From: Limnephilus marmoratus
Lineage: Eukaryota; Arthropoda; Insecta; Trichoptera; Limnephilidae
Direction: 5' to 3'
Length of the DNA stretch: 64,000 bases
Assembly (NCBI GenBank): GCA_917880885.1
Contig: OU862920.1
Coordinates: 43,745,019 to 43,809,018 of the forward strand
Below are positions 51,501-63,500 of this stretch, piece after piece. A program made the position numbers and the translations under genes. Within the stretch, counting starts at the first letter, position 1. Each line of letters opens with the position of its first letter. The notes below the pieces were generated by a model. It saw only the letters and a list, made by a program, of their open reading frames with translations, did not search any database and was not told the origin of the DNA.

Positions 51501-54500
51501 AAAATTATTATTAGAGATCATAGACATCCAAATGGATAGACAAGCAGTTACAGATGAGGGGTAAAACCAAACTATGGAGAGCAAAGGGGGGAAAGATGAC
51601 TGTCATTCGTTGAACAATCAATCTGACAGTATATAGGCATCTCGCATTACAATATCACCATTTAGTTCTTAAAAGCAAAATCTGCTTTGAATGAATAGAC
51701 CTTTTTACATGGGAGCGCGAATTGCTTGCCACGTTCAAAACTTATTTGCTAAGGCCAAATGCTCGCTCCAAAAAGACTCGCGCCAATACACATATCAATA
51801 TTTTCTTGCCGTGTTTAGTTAAAACACTTTTACAAATGTTTCATAATTTACTTACCCCTGTAACCAGCGACGAGCACATTGGAGTACCGCCCACTTTCGC
51901 TATGTGCATATTGATACGTAGATATATTGTATAGCACAAGCTGCCGTTATTTCGTTAAATGTATGGATGTCAGCTTCTCGCTGTTCACGGCAAGAATGAT
52001 GACGTCACACATTTTAGATTCAAGCGAGACTATATCCCCTCCCCATGGAGCGAGCCGGTTCCAAGGAGGAGCTACAGCCGGCGCCATGTGGAGGGGGAAA
52101 TAATACGTTTTTATCACTTAGGGCAGGTCCAGATATATTCATATGTCCGTGTTAGAGATTATTGATTAGGTGCGCGCTGTGGTTCTACCATGCCAGCACT
52201 TGCGGCGATGACGAAACTAGTAAATATCATCCAACGTTTCTACCGAGCAGTTCTACCAGCGCAGCGCTCTAGCATTACTCATTATCTCCACAAGATCCTT
52301 CTATTGGCGTTGGATTAATCGCTATTTAAAACATAAACTAATAGTTGTTCCTCTTCTATTGATCTATGATTAATAATTATAATTAACACTAGCGTAGATC
52401 CGTGAAAAATCATGGGATATTATTATTGTAGAATTTGTGCAGCTGATAGAAGTTGTCTACAAATCATTTGCCTCCGGATATTTTCCTTTCAAAAACAAAT
52501 ATTGTCTGTAATCAAATATTTATAATATGATAATTTTTTTTTGGATAAATTAGAGAGACAACCAAAAATTTACCTATTTATATTTTTGTTTATACTTAAG
52601 TCGCCGCTACCCGAATTTCTACCGATTTCTTACATATCTCCTTGACGGCTGTATTGTTCCACGTTATTCAATATTTTATTTAAACTTTTACTTGCAGAGA
52701 TAACGATAGATCATCCTTGAACTGCGCCTCAATGCTGAAGGGTGGATGGTGGTGGAAGAGTTGCGGCAGGGGTCTCAACGGACTCTACCTACACGACCCT
52801 CAAGATCTCACTGCGAGACAAGGTACCTACATATATTCATTCTATCATATTCAAAACTATATTAATAATATTGTATTATCTTTATTTACTCACCTGCACG
52901 ACCCTCGAGATCTCACATAAACACAATCTAAAATATTCAATACTCACTGTACCAAAAAAATATATATATTGTAACCCCTCAAAGTTGTCTTTATATTAGG
53001 ATAACCGCGAGGCAAGGTACTATATCAAACGACTCCAGATACTAATATCTACAGCCTGTATGTCGGACGAATATCCACAGCTCATTTGTTGAACTAATAA
53101 CTACGAACTTCGGAGTGTTGACTAATATCTACAGAGTTAAGGTCGGACGAATATCTATGACGGTCCCAGTGTTGACTAATATCTACAGAGCGTAGGTTGA
53201 ACTAATCAGCTAAATGTGTCCAATAGTCCGATATTAGGGATTTTTACATACATACTTACATAAATTAAGTTTTTTAAACTGCATACGCAATATTACGTTA
53301 TTCCAATATGCTATACATAATTGCAAATCCAACCTCTGCCAGTGCTGTAGATATTCGTCAACACTTTGGTTCTCATAGATATTAGTCAGCAGTTTGAGCT
53401 GTAGATATTCGTCAACACTTTGGTTCTCATAGATATTAGTTCGATTTTTTCAGTTTTTGGAATTCCTGTAGATATTAGTAGACGCCTCCTATCAAACATA
53501 CTAGGACAGTGGTTCTTAACCTTGTTGGAGGTACTGAACCCCACCAGTTTCATATGCGTATTCACCGAACCCCTCTTAATTGAAAATCGAACTGAATCAT
53601 ATGAGTCGGGGGTGTGTCTTGACCTCCGCCGAACCCACGATACTGACTCACCGAACCCCTGGAGTTCGATCGAACCCAGGTTAAGAACCACTATACTAGG
53701 ATATTTGATTATATTCAGTACTGTTATACCATTATATGTCATTCCTTAACATTAGGCTAACCGCTACTATATCAAATACATTATAATAATAGGGTATTTG
53801 ACTATATCCAGTACTATTATAACGTTGTATTCTTTTCCTTAATATTGGTCTAGACGCGAGACGTGGAGCCTAAATTCTGCTACATCAAATACACTATAAT
53901 ATTGGTTTTTATTGACTATATTTAGTACTATTATAACGTTGTTTTCCATTCCTTAACATTAAGCTAACCGCTAGATAAGGTACCTCCATTCTACTATATC
54001 AAAAACACTATAATACAAGGGAATTATACTATAGTATTTTTTACTACAACCCTTCTTAAATCAGAAGTGATTTGCTCATAACTATACTTGTACATATGTA
54101 CATCGTGACGATACAGGCTTAGTTCTAAAAATAACCATATATCGATTCCGTTTTAATTAAACCGCCTTCAAAATAATTTAGTTTGCTGTCATTGTAATGC
54201 TTTGCGGGACCACGACATAAAACAATGCGCTAGTATAAATAGTTTCCTGTATTTCTAACGTATTCCCTGTTCCCTCGAGCAGATGAATTCATTTCAAGTT
54301 AACTTCGATCAGAAATGCATGTTTAGAGTGAAAACTAATGGAATGCAAATTATACAAAAAAATTCTGTGAATATTGTTTTCAGTTGTTTACCCAGTTTTT
54401 TACTTCTTCTTCTTCTAACTTTTTTTATTTTGTTCTTCCAACATTTTTCTATTTTGGAGTCCGCTTCTTTAAATTAAGTTTCTCTCCCTTCATCGCTTCA

Positions 54501-57500
54501 CTCATCCTTTCCTAGTTGCTTATCTGTGTTTCTGTCGCTTATCTGTCTTTATTTTATTATACAAATCTACAGTTTTATTCTGTTATTGATGACTTTCAAA
54601 ATATGTGGCAAAATACTGTTTACCTCTGATATAAAAAAAATCTGTGTTAAGCCCGAGCAACGTCGAAGACTTCAGTTAGTCTATCTACCTTCTTCTAATA
54701 TATTAAATAGGTGGGCGGAAAATTCAAATTCAGTTTACCTGAGACTTCGAAGGTCTACCCCGTCCCCTTTTCCCATCCCATGAAGCAGAATTTAAAAAAA
54801 AATTGCTCACTTCACCTTTAAAATAAAGAAACCTCCGATTTCGAAAAACTCTGGGTAAAGTATGGGCAATTCCATGGCATTCAGCTTGTATTATATGAAT
54901 TTGGCAATGTTAATAACGCGGTTGAGGGGAAAACGTCTACGCCACTAGTTTGACTTCTGATCCTGATCCTTTATCAGTTTTCCTTTTTAAAGCGAAAGCG
55001 TCCATATGTTGTCTTTTTTGATATAGGTACCTACTCTGAGCAAATATTCCAACTTTTCTGAGTGTATGCAATACAGAAGTCTCTTGTAATGTGTTTAAAA
55101 ATATGTGAATGATGAATGCAAAACGCGAAAGTTACGATGAGTGGTCAAAATGTTGGTAAGTCATCCCATTTCTCAGAACCGCACGATCAAGTAGGGTTGG
55201 TTGCCCGGAAAGTAGTGCACTGAGAGACCAAGCAATTTAAACCACCGGAATTACATTTTTGAAATAATTCATATCAAACCTACCTACCAATATAATTATA
55301 AAGCATATCGTTGTGATTTTTATAGGGTGAATCACTCTTAGAAAGTCATAATTTCTCCAGGATGTTCTTTACTGTAACCGGAACTCTGGTTAAACATCTA
55401 TAATTAATTGTTTTTGCCGGTTTATTGATACCAAGAAGGCTTTAGAATTACGGCTCATGTTTTTTTTCTGAGTGGAAAAAACGCATTAAATAAATATTTC
55501 AATGAATTTTATTTTACAAAAGTGTTTACATGTCTTTCATATGATATTAAGACTAGTAGTTACATGATGTTATGAGGCATGGGGCGTATCCCAAAATGAA
55601 GAAACTAATTTAGTAGAAAACACTTAAGCCCAGTTGTTTCGCAGAAATTCACTTGTGAAAAGTTGTTCTTTCAATACAACATTAATTGTAATACAATAAT
55701 AATAAGTGTTAATAATAATTTTGTGTTTTTTGTTAATTTATAGAATTATTAACCTCAACACAGAGTTGATAAATTGTATTGTAAACATTATACCTACCAC
55801 GTAAAGAAAGAATACACGGCGATTCAGTGTCATTTTTTTGGTTGACATTTGAAAGGTCCACGCTAATCGCCGCGTCTAGGTGCGTTTCAGCTTTCTATCA
55901 ACTTGTAATAAGCCGACAAGCTTTAAATCATGATAGTTGTCCTCTTCTGCTAATCACAATTTGTTCAAGGGCTGAAACGGACTTAAAACGGGTTGTTTCA
56001 AATAATTTGAACAATTCATCATATTTTTTTGGTTAATTTTGGCAATCTGTGTGAGTTCTATTCAGTTCTGTTACCTATTAATAATAATAATAATAATATT
56101 TGGATGATTTATATAGCGCCGTTTTTGTGAAAAATCACCTCAAGGGCGCTTTACAAACTTATAATACATTTCTAAAATCTAAAAAAAAAACTACAAGTCT
56201 GTCTGTTTCCTCCAAAAATATTAAGTATTTGTTCAATATCTTTGATTTTCTCCAAAGGAATAAGTAGTACTTTGGACGAACGTTCATTGTGTGTCTCATC
56301 TTTTATCCCGTTATTTAATGTGTAAGAAAGAGTGGTAGCATTATTGTGATAAGAAACGTATGTTTATCCCCTCTTTTGTATCGTCGCCGCTCCGTAAATG
56401 TGAGAATACCAAAAACGCCTAATTGGTAACTACAGATCTATCTTATCTATAGCTGGAGAATAAAATTTATGTAGGCGAAAAACACATTTACTGTACTTCC
56501 TCGGCATTAACTTGTAACATATGGATGCGTTGAAAACTGTAGAAAATATTTTTGAAAAAAATAAGAAACAAATGTCAAAAAGTCATTACTTTGTATGAAA
56601 AGAGTGCGGACCTGTAAATACCTAAAAATACGAGGGGGGGGGGGGGGAGCAGAAATTCATAGTGCGGTCAAACACTTGGCACTTTTCAAGCAATAAATCA
56701 AAACTACCATCGAGAGTTCAAGGTCTAGTAACAAGAAAGTTCTAATTTCACAACGTTGGGAATGCCTGATGTAGACATTGTTGTGCGGGTGGGTATATCA
56801 CATTTGTATTTAATTCCATAACCCAAGGAGCCCGAAGACTGAACAGTCTATCTATCAGCTGTGGAAAGACAAACTACGTATCCCGTCTGTTTCAAACAGC
56901 GATGCTATACCACGGGAGAAAGGGAAGAATACCAAAAGTGTATCTATATCGACGTTAAAACTGAGGCGAAATCAACCCCCATCAAAAATAACAACTGGCA
57001 GGTTAGAGATACCGGATACTTCCCTTAGCTCAAAACAGATTTATGTTAATTCACGTTCGTTGTTAACGTTACGCCTTCGCCGTCACGCGGAGCACGTGTA
57101 ACTCTATATTATAAAGATAAAAATATATCTGAATTTCCTCTTAGATTTCCGGGAGGAATATTTAACCCACTTTAACCTACGGCGATCCAATTCTACCTAC
57201 TTTATGCGGGATGGATATTATACAGTTTATTCGGGTCGATGCTTTGTCTAGAGAATGGAGTAAACACACCACAAATTTGAAACGATTACGTAATGCAATA
57301 TTTTAGCAATGTGAGTTCACTGAATCTTCTTTTATGGTAGGAGAAAATAATGAAAATGAAAAAAAAACGTGAGCATGCACGTCATGTCACTTCGATTCAA
57401 GAGAATTAAATAATCACGCTTATCGTAAAGGTCTAATCATTTGACAGATTAGGAAACAGTTGGCGCATCGATGCCTAGAGCAGCTCGAAAATAATATGCT

Positions 57501-60500
57501 GAAGTATTTATTTTACAATTTTGTATTATGGGCAGGACCATTCATATATCATTAATTTAATATGTTCTTTATGTTACCATATTATTGTTTATATTCAATT
57601 TGGGAGACGGGTATGGGTACCGCCGCCCCCGGAATCATTTATAGGATAATCAATACCCCTGCCGTAGGTCACTCTACGTGGTTCTTTTGATAACTTAGCA
57701 GGGGTGACCGGGTTCTTGGGGTGAGGTTTGTTTGGATCTTGGCGGCAGATGCGCCTGCCCACCAACTGCGTGGCTTTACGGATCGGGAGAGACTGGTTAA
57801 AGGAGACCTTTCGACCTCTCGGAAGATCGCCCTGCACCGCAGTGTGCGAAGGCTAGATTCATAAGTCCGTCACTCCTGCACATACTGACCCCCATAATCT
57901 TATCCACCCCTTACACCTTTTTTCATTTCAGAACTTCCTATCCTTCCTTTCCTAAATAGACCTTCCACACGGCATCCCCAAAGATAATATAGGTTGTGAG
58001 GGGAATTATTTTCCCCAGAGCCACATGTGTGGAGCCAGTGTAAAAAAATATTTTTGATTTTGAAACAATTATGGCGGAATTTCATTGAAATAACATTAAA
58101 AAAATTTTAATTTAAAAACGTAAAAAGGGGACAAAGATTTTTAATCAAAAAAAGGTAATATTAAGTAGGTACGTTTGTTTAATAAAAATACCAATTTACA
58201 TGGAATATCTTGTAGTTGCAATTTAATCGGATAAGTAGTAATTACGAACTTTAAAAAATATATTTTGCTATACAATGCTACCATTGCTATTATTAGGGTC
58301 GCAATCTATTCCTTTCGAATTAACGTAAAACTGAAGCTTATGCAAAAAAAAACTAATTCTCTTCCTTTCGTGGTTATTTTATTTATTTATTTATTTATTT
58401 AATTTCAACGGTATACATATACCATAAGAACTGATTACATGTCACAAAATGAAAAATAGTAATATAGAAATAATAAAAAAAAATAGTTTAACAAATGATT
58501 GTGGCATTTGAATTAGAAATGACACCAGAGAGACAATTACGTACAAAAATCTATAGTACAAATAGAATTAATAATGACTAAAAAGATTTGATAGCATAGC
58601 CCTCTTGTACCTACTTTCCGTGCAGTTAAATAGATCTGCAATATCTGCATATCTATTAGTAACATCATGTAACCTAGGTAAAAGGGAGTGTTTAGTATAC
58701 TCAGTCTTATTATTGTTACATTTAAACAGGATTTTAGATCGAGTAGTTCTCGTGGGAATATGAAATTCAATGAGCTTAGTTAAATCAGGACTGTCTATGC
58801 TACCATTTACAATTTTGAACATAAATATTAAGTCGGATATAATTCTTCGATCTGAGAGTTTTAATAAATTTAATTCTATCAGCAAGTAATTGTAGTTAAT
58901 GTTTTCAATGGGAATACCGAGTTTAAAATTAATATGTCTTAGAAATTTATGTTGAATTTTTTCGATTGAATCTGAATGAATTTTAAAATGGGGGGACCAG
59001 ATCGAGGAGTTATATTCGACTTGACTACGTACTAAGGATGTATACAAAATTTTTAGTGTTGAAATATTCCTAAAACCTCTGGAATTTCGAAGAATGAAGC
59101 CAAGCATTTTCATTCCTTTATTACCGATTGTGTTTATATGGGATATAAAGTTTAATTTAGAGTCAAAAATTATGCCCAGGTCGTTAATTTCTTCGACAGA
59201 GGTAAGGGTAGAGTTATTGAGTACATACGGATGAATAATTGGTTGGCTTATTCTGTAAAATCTTATTGCATGACACTTATTTATGTTCAGAAAAAGTTTG
59301 TTAACAGAACACCAATTAATTAACTTGTGTAAATTATTCTGTAGACAGAGACAATCTTCAACAGTTTTAATTATTTTAAATATTTTCAAATCATCTGCAA
59401 AAAGCAACACATTTACATCTTTATCAAATATATCAACAATATCGTTTATAAACAGAAGAAACAAAATTGGGCCTAAATGAGACCCTTGTGGTACACCACT
59501 GGTAGCTATAAATTGATTGGAAAGGAACAAATTTATTTTAACAAGTAGTACTCTGTCAGATAGATAGCTTGCAAACCAGTCTAAAAGTTTTCCATCAATA
59601 CCTAGCTTCCGTAACTTAGCCAGTAGAATTTTATGGCAAACTTTGTCGAAGGCCTTGATGAAATCCGTATAAATAGAATCGACTTGAGTTTTGTTAGCTA
59701 ATGCGTTTGATATATAGTTTTCATATAACGAAAGATTTGTTAGAGTTGATCTGCCCGACAAAAATCCGTGTTGATTTGGAACAATGAGATGGTTAATACA
59801 TGGGGAAATTTGATCAAGCAATAGTTTTTCAAAGAGTTTTGGGATTACAGATAGCTTACATATTGGTCTATAGTTAGTGATATCACTTTTATCACCCTTT
59901 TTTAATATAGGTGTTAGATAACAACGTTTCCAAATGTCAGGGAAGCATCCTGTGTTGAGGGATTGATTAAACAATAAACAAATTGGCTCAGCCAGTGAAG
60001 CAATGCAATTAATAAGTATATTGGGATGCACATTGTCAGGTCCGGCCTTCTTGTTTTTGTCTAGAGATTTAATTTTAGTTATAACGTCGTTTATATTGAT
60101 GTGAACAGCAGGGATATGTATGCTCTCATTAAGGGAAGGAGGTGGTACATAATTGTCAGGGATATTTTCGTCATAGACACTTTTGAAATAATCAGCAAAA
60201 TAGTTAACCTTCACTTTCATATCAGTGCTAATCTTTTCTTTGAAGTGCATTGAGATGGGTAAACCTTGTTTGTTTTTTCTAAGAGAGTTAATATGTGTGA
60301 AAAAGTTTTGTGTATTAGAGGGAATAGATTTTTCGATATCATTTATGTAATTAAAATACGATATTTTTGACAGTTTTTTACATTGAGTTCTGTAGTTGTG
60401 AAATATTTTATAGTCGTTAAGGGAGTTGGATTCTTTGAAGTTTTTGTGTGCAATTTTTTTACAGATAACTAGGTTAATTAGCTCACGGCTGAACCATTTC

Positions 60501-63500
60501 GGGAACTTTGCTTCTTTGAAGTGTGAAAGTGGTACATAGTTTTCAATGGCCCTGTTAATAATTGTGTAAAAAATTTCAAGATTATAGTTAATATCATTGT
60601 TGTGGTGAAGAAAGGACCAGTCTTCATTTGCAAGATATTGGTTCATATTAGGATAGTCAGCTTTGGAGAAATTATAAGTAAGGTTAGGCAGAATAGTTGT
60701 GTTGTCTGGTGAGTTATTCGTCGTGATGGTTATGCTTAGAGCGGGGTGGTGACAGTCTAGGGGGAGGAGCTCATCAACCGATTTAACAATATGAATTGAG
60801 AGATCACTACAGAATACCAGATCCAGAAGCCGATTATATTTATTATAGACTTGATTGACTTGATGTAGAGAGAGTAAGTTCGTCATATCTATTACTTCGC
60901 GTGCATTTTCTGGCAGGTTTAAGTTGTTAGAAGAGTTTTTATTCATCCAATCAATGCTAGGGGTATTGTAGTCACCAAATAAAATTGTTCTGGCATCAGG
61001 GTATTTATTTTTGAAGGTTTCGAGGTCATCAATATGGTTTCTGTAGACTGTGATGTTGGATCCTGGAGGAATGTAGACACATCCCAATAGAATTTTATTT
61101 GATTTAGATTTTAGTAATACGAATACCTGTTCCACGTCTTGATGTTTGCAAATTAATCTAGTGGTCGACAGTGATTTATTAACGGATATCAGAACTCCTC
61201 CTCCTCTGGTTTTATTGCTGGTGGCTGGATTTCTGTCAAGGCGGTAGGTGTTGTAAGATGTAAATCCAAGTTCCTCTGTATGAATATCAGGATCAAGCCA
61301 GGTTTCAGTAAGAAGAAATACATCGATGTTTTGAAGTAATGGAATAGTTGTTTGCAACTTTAAGAGTTTGGTGCGGCAGCCCCGGATGTTTTGGCCATAT
61401 CCATTGATGTCTTTGAGTTTTTTGGAGTTGACTTAACTATTGTCGGCTTACTGTTGATATATTTAATAGTTAGCCCAACTTCACCTCCCTGGATCCGACT
61501 TTCCATGGTTTGACGTAGGTCCAACAAGTGTTTTCTTTGATTTGGTGTTTGGTCGGAAAAAATTTTCACTGGGGAGTTGTTCAGGTAATAGTTTTTTTTT
61601 CGGAGGATAGTCATTGCTTCAGTCGAGTTTCTTAAGATGACTTTAATGGGCCTTGATTTGTCAGGCCTCACTGCTCCAAGACGAAAAGTGTTGATGGAAT
61701 TTGGATCAATGTTGTTGTCTATTTTCTTTAGAATAGTTGTGATTTGTAGATTGTCATCCTCAATTTTTTCAATTTGGTTTAGTTTAGTGCTTTCAGGAAC
61801 GTTTATAATAATAAGATTATTTGCCCTAATCTTTCTTTCTTCAAGCTCATCGGCCGCTTCACATGTAGATTCTAATGAGTTGGGTTTGGAGGTTAATGTT
61901 TTGGTTGCTGTTAGCTCACCCTCGAGTGCTGCCATTTTTGCAGCCATTTGTGCAATAGTTCCAAGAATAGCGTTGGTTCTTGGAATAATTTTAGCAATTT
62001 GATCCTTGTTTAGTTTGCTACTTGGGTCTATTATTAATTCAGTAAGAGCCTCAACGGCATCTCTCGCCAGACTGATGAATCCCTGTGAGTCCATTTTATT
62101 AACTTAGAAAAAAAAAAAAAAAAATTTTTTTTTTTTGGAAAAAAATGGAGATGGTTTATCCTGATTCTAAGGTGAAGTGACTTGAGTTACTTGCTACAGT
62201 CGGCCGTGTCGCGCGGTAGTAACTTGGGTGACAATATTACTTATTGTTTTGACTTTTAATAATATTGATAATGCTCACTCAGTTAGATATTAGAATTCTG
62301 CAGATTTGCACTACAACTTCCTTAGACTTTCAGTCACTCAGTGGCTCGTTTAATTATTAGTTACACTGACTAAAACAACTATAGAATGTTAATTAAAATT
62401 GAGCGCAAAATTGAACGTGCTCTCTGTGTCAATATAGGTACTGTACTATATAATATAATATAGGTATAGGTACGGTATAGGTACTGTATTTTCTTTAAAT
62501 TACTCTAGCCACCACAAACAAACTCAAACCAGTCTGTTTTCCTTACGAAACTTCTATCTTCCTTCCAATAATAATCCATCTGTCAAAACAACTTCTTCGC
62601 TTTTGTTGAATTTACTTCAAAAGTGGAAGAGATTCAAATATGAAGGAAAATCTTGCAAGAAATTACCGAACTAGGATCCCAACATTGTTAGTCTACGAAA
62701 ACACCAGAGTGAATCTAAGATTCAAAAACAGCAACAACTTGGAAATGCTTTTCTGATAATTAATTATTCCAGAATGATAAACAGCGAAGACGAGCTTACT
62801 TCACTCTTTATTTATTTTTTTATTTTTTAATGTTAATACCGCACTGGAGTCACAACTGCTCCCGTGCGTCTGGAGCCAACAACGAAACTTTGGTATCCCC
62901 AGTTGTGAGGCTGAATTTAGTGGGGAGGGGAAAGAGACGGGAAGAGGAAGGTGCGGAAGTACCTGGCTATTCACATTTTTTTTGAGTCAACCCCACCCTT
63001 AGAATGGGCATTTAACGATTAACTTTCAACTGTCAAAAATAAGCCGCTGAATTGCAATTTGATAACAATTTATAAATTAATAATAATTGATAACAAACAT
63101 GTACTAAGAATGTCTGAAGACCGAATTCCGAGGAAGATGCTGAGTGCGATTCCAGAGGGTAGACGTCCAGTGGGCCGCCCCAGACACAGTTGGGCGAGGC
63201 AACTCCAGAAACTGTGTGAGGAGAGGATGGGTCTACCATGTACAGAGGCCGAACAATCAGCACAAGACAGGGACATATGAAGGAGCCTTGTCGATGCAAT
63301 AGGTCCCCGACCCGAATAGGATAAGGGGTAGAAGATGATGCTGATAATAACAAACAATACATTTGAATTTCTGTGAAACAGCTTGACCTAAGTCGTTTTT
63401 CGTACCTACATAAACTAGAACTACATTTTTTAAAGTTTTATTCATTGAAATTTTTTTTTTTCATAAATTGGGGATTTTTCGACCACCATGCTAGTCACAT

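Larger units (their letters stand above)
58374..62369 (-). mobile_element. Apparently full-length non-LTR retrotransposon (CR1/Jockey-like group)
   Basis: On the minus strand the element has a 5' UTR, ORF1, ORF2 with endonuclease and reverse transcriptase, and a 3' UTR ending in a perfect hairpin (GGTATA-TG-TATACC) followed by an AAAT-type repeat tail. Both ORFs are open, so this copy may be recent. The 5' limit is set provisionally at an initiator-like TCAGTG near 62369; I found no target-site duplication. An A-run/T-run palindrome (about 62107-62136) lies just before ORF1. The hairpin plus short tandem tail is a feature of CR1/L2/Daphne-type LINEs, but the clade needs a tree. It sits antisense inside the last intron of the FReD gene. 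Confidence 0.85.

Noticed and set aside
53420..53749. Overlapping frames of 109 and 118 residues on opposite strands
   Set aside because: They span a minisatellite arm and a hAT MITE and are not a gene.
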